From Cucumis sativus (taxonomy: Eukaryota > Streptophyta > Magnoliopsida > Cucurbitales > Cucurbitaceae): 64,000 nt of DNA. The position numbers and the translations under genes are program-made. The notes under the pieces are model-generated. The model searched no databases and was not told the DNA's origin. It saw nothing but the letters and a program-made list of their open reading frames with translations. Positions within the stretch are counted from its first letter, which is position 1. Each line of letters opens with the position of its first letter. The DNA lies in assembly GCF_000004075.3 (NCBI RefSeq), contig NC_026661.2, positions 1,178,001 to 1,242,000 of the forward strand, given 5' to 3'. Below, in pieces: positions 23,817 to 35,240 of the stretch.

Positions 23817-24830
23817 TTTAGATATAATGTATTTGTAAATTATCATTAGTTTTGAAAAATATTAACAATATCTTCTAAATATAGGTCTATAATTCGTAAC
23901 AAATTTTTAGATTTTTTAGTATTTAAATCAAATTAATTAACATTTATTTATTTAATTCATGTTTAATAAAGATTTATTCTAAAAATTGCTAAAATATTTT
24001 TAACCGTTGTTTATGGTTAGATTTCATAATATTTTCCTAAAATAATGAATTCAATATTTTCCTGTCATTTACATTTCAATTTATTTAAAAAAAAGTATTA
24101 GATAATAGACAATATTTATGGTTAATAAAAAAAATTGTTATGAAAATTTCAATCGAGTCATTATATTTTATAATATTTTGATTTTAAATATTACATCTAT
24201 TATTTATATTTCAAGTTATTTAAAAAAAATTATCAGACAATACATTGTACATATAGTTAATAATATTTTAACAATAAAGTTCTATCATCTCTACAATCGT
24301 GCTAATTATGATTATACACTTGTTTTGGTTGATTTTTATTAAAAAAATAATTTATTGTACTCTTGTATCGAATAATTATTTTTTCACATTGTGTTTTTTA
24401 ATTACGTTAATATGCATATTTATTTTAATTAGGCGTTTTATTTTATGTGTGACGTTTAATTTCCAATCATCCTTGCACCTAAATCAAGAAGTATAATATG
24501 TATTTGTACCAATTTATGTAGGATAATACGTTATATATACGGTGTATTTGCATGATACAAATAATGAGACCAAATATCGTATAGTCACAGATACAATGTA
24601 TTTGCAAACTACAACTTATTTTGAAAAATATTAACTAATTTATGATATTTTTGGGATTGACAAGATTTCTCCAATATTTTAGGAATATATGCCTATAATT
24701 CATAACAAAGTTTCAAATTTTTAGTATTTAAATCAAATTAATCAATATTTATTTATTTAATTCATAAAACTTATGTTTAATAAATATTTTTCCTAAAAAA
24801 TTGATAAATGATTTTCAACCGTTCCTCAAT
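23817..24830 (+). repeat. Direct repeat pair about 770 bp apart
   Basis: The stretch at about 23.82-24.01 kb ('atgtatttgtaaa', 'ttttgaaaaatattaac', 'ctataattcgtaacaaa', 'tagtatttaaatcaaattaat', 'catttatttatttaattcat', 'ttaaccgtt') recurs in the same order at about 24.59-24.83 kb. The second copy carries small indels and an insertion after 'ttaactaa'. This is a decayed segmental duplication in very AT-rich DNA. Open frames inside are short and not gene-like. Confidence 0.65.
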
Positions 24831-27800
24831 CTAATCCTAAAATAATGACAATCGCTCATTTGAATTTGAATTTGTTATATTTTAAACAATTTATTATATT
24901 TTATTATATACAATATTTTGAAATTTGTTATATTTAAACAACTTATTAAATAATATATAATATATATTTTAAATAAAAGTTTAAGTTTAAATTTTAATAT
25001 ATTTTTAATAACAATTTGAATTTAAATTTTAGAATTTAATTATACTTCAATCACATTTTTGCAATTATTTGAATATTCTTCTTTTAGATTTTATTAGAGA
25101 CATGAAAAGAAGAAGATTGTAAGAGGGGGCAGCCGATCAGAGACAATCACAATGAGAGAGAGAAATTTTTTCTTGCAAACAAGAGAAGAGAATAGCTCAA
25201 ATGAATCTCAAATGTACGAGGAACTTGAAGAACTCATCGATTTGAGTGAACGAACTCACCAATGCGTATCTTGCTAAGATGTGTATAAGTTTTGAATTCT
25301 ATGGTATAATTCCATTATTTCATCTTTATTATAATATCAACAATGGTCCCATTTTGAATTCTTTGATGAATTGATGGTTTCAAATGGTTTTCAAACTTTC
25401 CTTAGGGTTTTGAATGAAAGAATAACGTAAGCGACTGAAGTCTAAGGAAAAAAATGAGGTGGAGTTTTCCATTAATGACAACTTTTCTAATTTTTATGTT
25501 TTTGGTGGGAAATTTTTATGTAGCATATGTGTTATTTCAATTACAGACTATTTAAGGTCTAGGTAAACAATTATAATTTACATATTGGATAAGAGCATTT
25601 GAGAGATTGTTTCATTTATTTATTTTTCTAATTTTTATGTTTTGCTATTTTAACAATTTAAAATTATTTTTGCTATTTTCTCAAAGTAAAACTCATAATT
25701 TGCTATTTTTCTTGAGAGCCCTAAAAAATATTGTAAATACATCATGTTGTAAATATTGATATATTATTAATAGGCCTAGAAGGTTCAAAGAATAATGACA
25801 GGCCCTCGTGCGCCTTTCTCTATCCTCTTTCTCTCTTTCCTTTATAGTAGATATTGATCTCCTCGTTTAAGTATTGGTAGTTGGATAGGTGTGAATCCAC
25901 ATGGCTTGACAACCCTACTCTTTCCATGGCCCTTGAGTAGTAGATCTTCGGGGTCAAAAATCGACTTATAGCAAGCCTAAATTTGATTGAGATGTTTGAG
26001 CTTGACATGCCGATCATGGGGCGATAGGGGAATTTCTTCCTCATCCATCCTCCTCAGCTCCTTCTCCTTCTCTTAACTCATCGGGAAAGCGGTTACACTT
26101 CTTCACCAAGGAAATCTCGCCCATATATTAGAAAGAAGAAAGATTGACTTATGATATTAATGAGGACATCAATTAGTTGGATTCGGGTTCAATCTTCGAT
26201 CCAAGAATGAATAGTTTTGCTTTCCCTTGAACTCATTGATAGGCCATATGAGTCTACTACCGATAGAAGTCTAGATAGACTTTCCTATATTTGCAATTTT
26301 TTTAAATGCTCCTATATACTTAATTATTATTTATAAAATTCTATCTATTGTAATTACCCTAAAAAAATAAAAAAATATAGGCATAAAATAGAAAATTTAT
26401 AGGTCTACTTTAGATAAATAACAAAAATTAATTTAAATTGTTAACATAGAAAAGTCCTAAAAAATGAAAAAAAAAAGACTACAACAACAATTTCTTAAAT
26501 GTCTCTACTAACAAAAACCACATCCCAAATACAATTATTCCAAAACCCAAAATACTCCATAATTAAATTAGGCTCTACCTAATTTTACCCTATGAAACAA
26601 TCAAAGTAATTAAAACTTCAAATCATCCCCAATTTCTCCTTGTTCGTCTTCTTCATTTCCATTAAAGCCAATTTCAAAACCTTCTTCGTTCGTCTTCTTC
26701 ATCTCAATTGACAAAAAGCATCAGAAGCCCTCACCCTCGAAAAAGCAGCGAATGTTCATACAAAATCTTCTCAACTGAAAAGAAACGTCTTCAACTTTGA
26801 TTTATGTAGAAACAAAGTTTGCTTTGCTTCTTCTTCTTCTTTCACAAAACAGAGATTGTTCCTGCAACCTAAGTAAATTGATGGTTAATAATACCAGCCC
26901 CCAATTCTTGTCAATCGTGACATGCAAAGATGATAGATTGGATAACATAAAAAGTTTACCTTGATGCTGTAAACAATCATTCACAACTTGGTTGTGATAG
27001 TATCTATCGAATTTCTCCTCTAAGAGATATCAACGTACCTACAAAAAAATTTAAAATGCCAAAAAAATAATTTTAATAACAAAATCAAATTATTAGAAAA
27101 CAAAAAATACCATAACAAAAAAACTATAATTACGATTTGATTAAGAAAATATCCAAAAAAAAAAAAAAAACAACAAATTTCAAATTCCAACTACATCAAT
27201 TAAATAAAAAAATAAATTATTAATAAATAAATAATAATTTTATGATATAAATAATATTAATAAATAGATAATAAATTACCATTTGATTAAGAAGAATCTC
27301 AAATTAAAAAAATTGCAACAAATCTTAAGAAATAATCTTTAAATTTATAAGATAATATTTTCCATCTTTTAAAATTAGGGATTCAATAACGTAAATTTTT
27401 TTATATTTGGAAAAAATATGCTTTTACTCTACGTTTAAAAAAGAGACACAAATAGCTAGTCATTTAACAAAAAAAATTCTTATTCATCTAAAAATTAAAC
27501 CAATTGTAAATTGGTTTACAATTCTAATATAAATAAATAAATTATATTTGTTGAAATAGAAAAATAAGTTTCAATACAGAAGATAGAAGGAAAAAATTAG
27601 TATATTAACAAAAGTGAAAGTTTAAGCATACATAAATTTTAAAGAATTTAAGAAAACTTTACCCTTAAAAAAATGAAAAATGTGAATACAAAAAATATCT
27701 TGTATTTGCTATTTAATTCACGAATCATTAATTCTCTACTACTAGGTAGTTCACAATTCAAATACATATACTTCCAGCAACACTAGCTGATACAGAGTCA

Positions 27801-28920
27801 ACAACCCAACTTAATTAATGATTTCAGTAAACGGTGACAAATGAGTTTCGAATTGTTGCAACCATCCTAGTAAATTGTCAAACAAGACACATTATTGATT
27901 GGAGGACGAAAAAAGTTTACCTTAAATACATTCAACAAATTGTTGAAACGAAGATGCAAATGGAACATAGACCTCAACAACGTGATAATCATGATCTGGG
28001 TAGTTTCTATCTATCTACCATAAAAAATAGTCTTTGCTGGTTGTAAAACCATGAACTTAACCCTAACTTATGTACAACACAAAAGTAAACCAAAGTAGTG
28101 ACCAACAACATCAAAACTATTAACAACTTTACATAGAAGATTGGAGACAACGATCAAGCTCTTGGATCACGATCTCTACATGAAAAGTGGAAAAATATTT
28201 GGAAAGGGTGAGCTACAAAGTCAATGAGCAACAATTTTAATAAAACATACCTTTTGAAATAACTTCATTTTTTTCTCAAATCATTCAATAAACATATCAT
28301 AAGAATATAATCTTTTAAAATTCTTTCCACCTTTGGAAATATCTCTAATTTCTATCTTTTAGAAGCTCTTTTGCTTTCTAAAACAAATCTTTGTTTCTTT
28401 GTTTTTGTTAGTTATATACCCTAAAAACTTGGTCACGCAATAGTAACTAGCTCTATACCCACCGTGTCTGAAAACTTGGTCATGATTATATCATGCATAA
28501 ACTCGATCAAGATAGTAGAGTGATGATCATACTATTCTGCCCTGAACTTGGTGGTAGCAGCTAAGTGGTCAACATAACCTTATATCCCTGGAACTTTGTG
28601 CACATTAATCGTCGAGAACTCGATGTATAGAACAAACAAGGTTTTCTTGCTTAAAACCTTCCTAATTAAATTCATGTTCTTCAAACATCCTTCCAAAACA
28701 ATAGCAATTCCATAAACTCAAAGCATATTAATTAACCATAGCTTGCAAATCTCATCAGTAACTTGTTAGTAGGTATATGCTTTTTCAAACGTTTCTAAAC
28801 TCATGTTTTGGAACACTTTCTAAATAACACAATTCAATACTTTTCATAATCATGCTTGTAAGTCAATGTATCATAATTAATATAGTTCAATAATCATTCC
28901 AAAACATTCTTAAATAATAG
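24831..28920. other. Gene-free AT-rich region
   Basis: I see no gene. A minus-strand open frame of 74 codons at about 25.82-26.04 kb has no recognisable motif. About 28.40-28.64 kb has a more balanced composition with repeated phrases ('aacttggtcacgcaatagta', 'aaaacttggtcatgatta', 'gaacttggtggtagc', 'gaactcgatgtatag') and may be a decayed retroelement. The rest is AT-rich filler with A- and T-runs. Confidence 0.5.
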
Positions 28921-29168
28921 AGGTGAAATCAAGTTGGGTTGGAGGACATTTTCAACTCAACCCATATTTTCGGAATAACCCGAATTTAGTTTCCAACCCA
29001 ACCCAACCCATATTTTACGGGTTGAGTTGGGTTGGGTTGTCGGGTTGTATAAGTTTTTTTTTCTCCTTTCGTTTCTAGTTACATTTAAATCAGATTGTAT
29101 AGGTTTGTTACATTTAAATTTCAAATATACATAATTTAAATTTTCATACAATAAATTCAAGCTAAGCA

Positions 29169-29254
29169 TTCATAAATTCAAAATTACAAACACAAATAAA
29201 TTCAAAATTACAAACACAAATAAATTCAAAATTACAAACACAAATAAATTTAAA
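29169..29254 (+). repeat. Tandem array, 24-bp unit, about 3.5 copies
   Basis: 'aaattcaaaattacaaacacaaat'-type units follow each other directly with almost no divergence, inside the 685-bp element. Confidence 0.85.
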
Positions 29255-29393
29255 GTTCTTAAAATACATCAATCCAAAAATTACCCATAAATGTTCATGA
29301 AGTTCATTTTTAATAATAAATGAATAATAAAGTTCAAAATGGAGCCCAATCTAAACCTAAAAGAATAAGAAATCTAATTGTTTTTTTATTAAA

Positions 29394-29396
<3 letters not shown>

Positions 29397-29432
<36 letters not shown>
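29397..29432. repeat. (AT)n microsatellite
   Basis: A run of about 15 AT/TA units inside the 28.9-29.6 kb element. Confidence 0.9.
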
Positions 29433-29434
<2 letters not shown>

Positions 29435-31105
29435 AATTCGGGTTGGGTTGGGTTGGACCGAATTTCTCAACCCTCAAACCCGAGATCCAACCCAACCTGA
29501 AAAAATGACATTTTTTAAACCTAACTCATTAATCTAACCCAACCTAACCCTTATAATATGAGTTAGGTAGTCCGGGTTATTCGGGTTCAACCCCTATTCC
29601 CCTATTAAATAATAGCATGTAAAACTTATTCAGAAAGTTTATATGGAAATCGTTTTGTCATTCACATATGGTAGCTTAAAACCTCGATTTGTAAACTTTC
29701 CAGATCTTCTCTTGACCTGAAATAATGGAAAATAATTCCATTTAATTTTCTTTTATCATAAAAATATCAAAATTTCACTTAAATTTCCTAAAACCACTAT
29801 AAAATGTCCAAAACCATCAATTGACATGGGTTGGTGCACAAGAGTGGACGACAAAGGCTGGCACACACGCGCATGGGCTGGGCAGGCCTTGCTGCATGCT
29901 AACATGGTAAGGAGCTTGTTGCATGCGCCTTCCTTGGCCATGCGTCCAGTGCCTCACGTTGCCCCTTTGCGCGTATGGTTTGCCCTAGGCTTCCTTGGCC
30001 GCACCCAAAGTCCAAACGCACACAAGCCTCCTTCAACCGAAAATCTTCGCCCATCTTCCCTAGCAATCCCTGACACTCGGTCAACCACCAAAACTGCTCA
30101 GCACACCCTTTCTCGGCCAGAAACTTACTTTCTTTTTAGAGGTTAATATCTTAATATACAAAACTCAAATGAAAATATTTCCTTCTACAAAGTGTTTAAA
30201 AAATGCCATAACTTTCTTACCTCAAAATTTCAGCCAAACATTTCACGAATTGTCTTCTGTAGCCTCATTGGAGTGAAAACTACTCAGATTCCTTTTGAAA
30301 ATGACATTTCTCCCTTCTTTTAACTCACTCTCAACATTCCTCTCTTTAATTTTAATCAACAGTCCTAACTTAGAAAATAAACTCAATTTATGATCTTTTG
30401 GGACTAATTTTAGTCAAAACACACCAGTAAAATGGGAGAAATTCTAATTTGAAGTGACATATTTATACCGAGCCTTGCATAAAAAGTTCTTGACACCCCC
30501 TACTTGCTGAAATTTAACCTAAGCATGCACTTGACACATGTAAAGCACTTCATCGACTCCACCTCTTCATCATCTCGCCTAACCAAAATGTCAAAGTTTC
30601 AAACAACAAGCCAAACACCTTTTTGCATGCCCATGACTCCACGTCTATCCTCTCAACGCCACACTAACCTCCAAGCAAGCTTCCTTGCCAAGTATAAATG
30701 CCCCAACTAACCTCTAAAGACATATTTTCTCGCCTAGTCTAAAACGCCTAGCCACTTAGAGATTTTCTCCATCCTTCTCGACCACACACACAAACCATAC
30801 TTGTCGCCTAGGTCACCATCACCTCGCCCAAAATAACCTCTTCATTTGGCTGCCCACCAAGCCCAAAACGCCTACTTCATGGACTTAGCCAAAATTTTCA
30901 CTTTTCAACCTAACCTCGTTAACTCTTAAACCATTCCTTCTTTCTACCTACCATGACACGCTTATAATTACATAGATTTGTCGATAGTTTTAATTGTACC
31001 TTGATGTGACGGTTATGAACTATTTGGATTGAATTAAGGGAAATTGTTAGCTTTGTCTATAGGGTAGTGTACCTTGCAGGTGTCTTATGGGATCACCACT
31101 TGTTG

Positions 31106-31226
31106 TGCATCATTTGGGAGCACTAGACTGTTATGTGTATCATTCGGGAGTACTAGACTAATATATGCATCCTTTGAGGGCACTAGACTGATTATATGCA
31201 TCCTACGAGATCATGAGACTATTATG
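31106..31226 (+). repeat. Diverged tandem array, 30-bp unit, four copies
   Basis: Units begin tgcat/tgtat at 31106, 31136, 31166 and 31197 and share 'gggagcactagactg'-like cores. A short open frame across it gives a repeating peptide (ASFGSTRLL, VSFGSTRLI, ASFEGTRLI), purely because 30 is divisible by three. Confidence 0.85.
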
Positions 31227-32597
31227 ATGCAGGGTTCCTTCCAAATAGGAAGTTAATCATTTTTATCCTTAATGGGATCAATAGTGGTCTTTTACTGGGT
31301 ATACTTTTATACTCATCATTTTCATGTTTAACTTTTCAAGTAAAGATAACATGAGAGGTAGACCCGCGACAAGGGACAAGAAGGACTTGTGATAGCCATA
31401 TGGAAACACCCTTTCAAAATGCTTTCGCTTAATGTTTTTACTGTTTTTTATTAAGTTTTGATGATTTAAAATGAGTTTCATGCTTATAACAGTTTGTTTC
31501 TAAGTGATTTAATGAACGATATTTTTGAACTTTTATTTTGTTTGAAATAGGATCCGAATAAAATTTCTTTGATGTCTATTCAATTTTTAACATATTTTAA
31601 GAACTTTTATGTTTAAACAAAGTGTTTTTATGTTAAAGTAAGGACCCCAACTTCAGAATTCGGATTCCTGACATTTCCATGCATCTTCTGTGACTTGACA
31701 ACATCATCCTTACTGTTTTAAAGACTTATTAGAGTAAAGGTCATCCCTACAAACCAACATGAGTCCTTTCAGCATGATTTGTCATCACTCACATGCATCA
31801 CAGGAAAATTCCTAGGAGATCACCTAACATAGAATTACTTCAAGCTAAGCACGCTTAATTTTGGAGTTCTTTTATTATCGAGCCACCAAAAAGTAAGGTG
31901 CACCTTGTTGGTATAGGTAGTAAATTTTAATTCTTTTAAGTCTTTCTTAACATTACTTTCACATCATCATTTCATGTCCTAAGGATCTCTTTCATTCAAA
32001 TGTGATATCGGTTCATTCATGTTTCTCTCCTAAACTCATGGCGTTACATGTACACACTTCAGTCGTTCATGGTTCTTAAAGTAAGATGAATCATCAATAA
32101 ATGGATTTTTCCCTAATTCTTTTCTCTTTTATTTCCTCGGTCTCACATCAACAAAATTTAATCTTCTAAAATTCCATTTGTTTTTAACACCATCATGATA
32201 ATATCTTACAGGTCCAAAAAGATGTTTGTAGAGTCCGTAAATTATACATCTGAATCACTACTTGACTTGGAGGCCACGACAAGCTAAATCAATTTCTTGG
32301 GAGGGCATTTTGGTTTTGTTAGAACTTACAAAGTGATTGGTGAATTAAATTGGGTAGGGATGAAAAATGACATCAAGAAATTAATTTAGCCTGTTGTGGT
32401 TTTCATCTTGTTTCTTTGAAATATTTCTCGACATCATTTTTTTAATAAAACTTCTTGTTGTGTGCAAAGCGTCAAGGAAATATTAAATACTACTTGACGT
32501 TTTTAAATTATCAAGACAAAATATGTAGTAGTGATTGTAAAATATGGCCAAATGGAAATTTAAATTTGAAAACATACCTAATAATTAAGAAAATTGT

Positions 32598-32800
32598 ATC
32601 AGATGACAAAAACATTTAGAAAAAAAAAAACCAGCTCACTACACATTTTTTTTACATATTGGGAATAAGACAAATATAACAAGTAATTAGTGGTATAGAG
32701 AACTATCATAAGGTTATTGATTCTAAATTTGCTATTTTTACAACTTAGAAAATGTAGTGAGTTGGATCCTATTATCATTTTTTTTATATATTTTTGCACG
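32598..32800. mobile_element. Partial MITE copy related to the 42.9-kb element
   Basis: It starts with a 26-base arm (32598-32623, containing 'gacaaaaacatttagaaaa') that matches the inverted arms of the 42.9-kb element at all but one or two positions. It continues with 'tttacatattgggaataaga' and ends near 'ggatcctattatcat', as that element's flank does. The opposite arm is not found, so the copy is truncated or rearranged. Confidence 0.5.
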
Positions 32801-33754
32801 TGCTTAATTATTATTGGGCAATGGGTACTAGATATTGAGCAAAATAACTAAGCAATTTTTTTTTGTCATTGCACTGATACTTAATTATCTGTCTTTTGGT
32901 TGGGATTACACACAATTTTTTCTGCATTGTTTTGTTTTAAGGGAAGCAATGAATAGGCCAACTACATGCATATAACAAATACTGCCCATTCTTCAAGTGT
33001 TCTTTTGTTGCCTTTATTAATATGGGTCATCATCACTCACCTCAACACATCAATTATTGCCTCATCATATACTGCTTTTTTGAATGCCTTCTTTATGCAT
33101 TTTTTTTTTCTCAAAATTTTTGACTTTTTTAATAAGAAAAATACTAGGATATTTCCTTACGTCTAATCTCATTTCTTGATTTAAATTTTGTTTGTTTTCT
33201 TAAATTAAGTCAATAAAACACTGATTTCCCATCTAAAGTTCTTAATTTGTTATTAACTTTTGTCTATTATTACAAAAAAGCCAAGCTCAATTTTGAAAAA
33301 TGAATAAAAAATATAATGCTTTTAAAATCATATTTTTGTTGTTGAAACTTGGCTATTAAATCAACTCACCCTATGTACTTAATATGCAAATTGTAAATTG
33401 AGAGGAATAAAGTTCAATTTTAAAAAATGTCAAAATTAAAAGTGAAAGTGGTTAATGCTTCATAATTACCTTCACTTGTAGCTATGAAAATTTGTAGAAA
33501 AGTTCAATCAAATAAGTAAAAACCAGTTAATACTGGAAAGAAAAATTACATCATAGATGTTCAAATGAACATACATGGCCTCCTACTCGAATAATATATA
33601 TATATATAAAAGAAGTAATTATATAAAAACGGAAGGGAAAAACAACTTCTAGTAGGATGATTGATCAATTTCCCCTTAATTAATGCATGGAAACAAAGAA
33701 AGGGAAGAAGAAGAAGAAGTAGAGCATAAATGAAATCCTATAATTTGTTATTAA

Positions 33755-35180
33755 TTATGAGATGAAAGCTTGAATGATTGATGGAACTGCAGCAGGAATT
33801 GGTGTGATGGTACATCGACTAAAACCAGCTTTGTTAATAAGAAGTTGTGTCCACTCATCAGCAGTTCTTTCTCTTCCCTTTCGTGATCGAGTCATCATCA
33901 TTATGTCCAAAGTTAATCTTATATCTGTAGCCATCTTATTTTCTTCATTTTCATCAATCACTGAATCTATGATTATCACCTTCCCTCCTGCTTTATTTTC
34001 TCCAATAGCTTCCTTGCAATTCTTCAAAATTTTGATGCAATCTTCATCATCCCAAGCATGTAAAATCCACTACAAAATTTAAACCAACCTTAAAATCCTC
34101 ACAAATTGAGTCAAAAAAACTTAAGGTAGTGAATGACTGGGATAGAAATATGAAGAGAACACACCACAAGTGAAGAAAATCAATTTTAATGGATGAGGAA
34201 ATAACAATGGGAGGGCTGAATCTCGGTGAACCACTAACCATAATATATACTATCTTAATCACCAATTCACCCAAAGATTTAAGCAAATTGGTGAAGCCAA
34301 ATTTAATATTATATATCCTTTTAACACTGTATATGGACTTATTATTATCACACATGCACAAACACACGATCAGTATCACAAAATTAATAAATTAACTAAC
34401 CATGAAGAAAGCAGCATCAGCCTTTGGAACAAAATCAAGCATGTTTCCACCAACATGTTCCACACCATCATACTTTTCTGAAGTTAGCACAACATTTGGA
34501 AGATCAAAGTTAATACCTTTCATCCATGGAAAAGCCTTAACCAAAACACTCAAAGTAGTCCCGTTCCCTCCTCCCACATCCACCAAACTCTCAACTCCAT
34601 TAAATATATCTCCACAGTTCTCAAGTATAGCAGGCAAAGTAATAACTCTTGCATTACAAGCCAATCCCTCATTAAACATTCTATTAAACCCTGGATTTCT
34701 TGCACCATAACTCCAAATATCCTTCCCATGAGCTACTTCAAACGGCACTAATAAATCACTATCATCATTATTATTGTAACTATTCTGAAGCCTTGCACTA
34801 AGATTTTGCCATGATGCAACAATTTCTGGGCTATTCTCAAGCAAGAGTAAAGGAGCTACATTGATGAGCATATGAGATAGTGGTGTTTGCGAATAGGCTA
34901 TGAGGTTTTCAGGTGTGATTTCTTCTTTGAAAATTCCTCGATGGGTGAGGAATCTCATTATGCGAAACAAAAGTGGTGGAGAGCAAATTAAAACTGTGGA
35001 TAGTTGAGAAAGTGTCATTGTTGGTCTGCCATGGCTTTCAATGACATTGGCGATTTTGAGCTCTATGGCGCATTTTATGACGGCTGCTTCTGCAAAACCA
35101 AATACGTATTTGTATATTTGGATCTTTGCTTCTTCTTCTTCTTTCTTCCATATTGATTCTTTGGTGATAGTTTGTTCCAT
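33755..35180 (-). CDS. Class II O-methyltransferase (COMT/6OMT-like), divergent active site
   Basis: Two exons (35180-34401 and 34069-33755; intron 331 nt) encode 364 residues. Members of this plant family transfer a methyl group from S-adenosylmethionine to phenolic or alkaloid hydroxyls in the cytosol. The N-terminal dimerisation domain is present (KYVFGFAEAAVIKCAIELKI). SAM-binding motifs are intact: LVDVGGGNG, INFDLPNVV and VEHVGGNMLDFVPKADA. The catalytic His is kept, but the usual LHDW reads LHAW. The Glu expected in IIVEA reads Asp (IIIDS). The later Glu (RTADEW) is kept. The frame stays open upstream to a TTG at 35225, but the first ATG is at 35180, 51 bases below a TATA box, which fixes the start. 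The substrate is not predictable; altered catalysis or loss of activity is possible. Confidence 0.87.
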
Positions 35181-35230
35181 TCTTGTGATGTTATCTCCTT
35201 TATTATCTCTTTGCTCGTCTTCCAAGTTCT

Positions 35231-35240
35231 GTATATATAA
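35231..35240 (-). promoter_or_regulatory. TATA box of the first O-methyltransferase gene
   Basis: TTATATATAC on the coding strand, 51 bases upstream of the ATG at 35180. Transcription would start at about 35.20-35.21 kb, which leaves any in-frame codon upstream of that outside the mRNA and supports the 35180 start. Confidence 0.6.

Larger units (their letters stand above)
28921..29605. mobile_element. Non-autonomous transposon-like element with 10-bp flanking direct repeat
   Basis: The 685-bp segment is flanked on both sides by the same 10 bases, TAAATAATAG (28911-28920 and 29606-29615), as expected for a target-site duplication. The left end begins AGGTGAAATC; the right end, read inward on minus, begins ATAGGGGAATAGGGGTTGAA, so the termini are only loosely alike. 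Inside, arms rich in CCAACCCAACCC and GGGTTGGGTTGG make an imperfect inverted structure around a 24-bp tandem repeat and an (AT)n run. No transposase. It resembles a hAT- or Mutator-type MITE. Confidence 0.6.
29616..33754. other. Gene-free region with probable decayed LTR-retrotransposon sequence
   Basis: About 29.82-30.14 kb is an unusually GC-rich island for this window ('ggcacacacgcgcatgggct', 'gcccctttgcgcgtatggtt'). About 30.48-30.96 kb is C-rich ('cttgacaccccctacttg', repeated 'cctcgcc' words). About 31.10-31.23 kb is a 30-bp tandem array. About 31.64-31.70 kb reads 'ggaccccaacttcagaattc'. Together these look like antisense or fragmented retrotransposon LTR sequence with no surviving protein-coding part. 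About 32.59-32.80 kb has a half-copy of the MITE at 42.9 kb. The last ~400 bases are the downstream flank of the first O-methyltransferase gene. Confidence 0.4.

Noticed and set aside
28990..29045. Interstitial telomere repeat
   Set aside because: The motif is CCCAA/GGTTG, not the plant TTTAGGG unit, and it forms the arms of a transposon-like element.
29826..30146. 106-codon plus-strand open frame
   Set aside because: The GC-rich island opens frames on both strands; no motif, no splice partners, retroelement-like surroundings.
35181..35225. Longer N-terminus for the 364-aa O-methyltransferase
   Set aside because: The upstream codon is TTG, not ATG, and lies too close to the TATA box to be in the mRNA.
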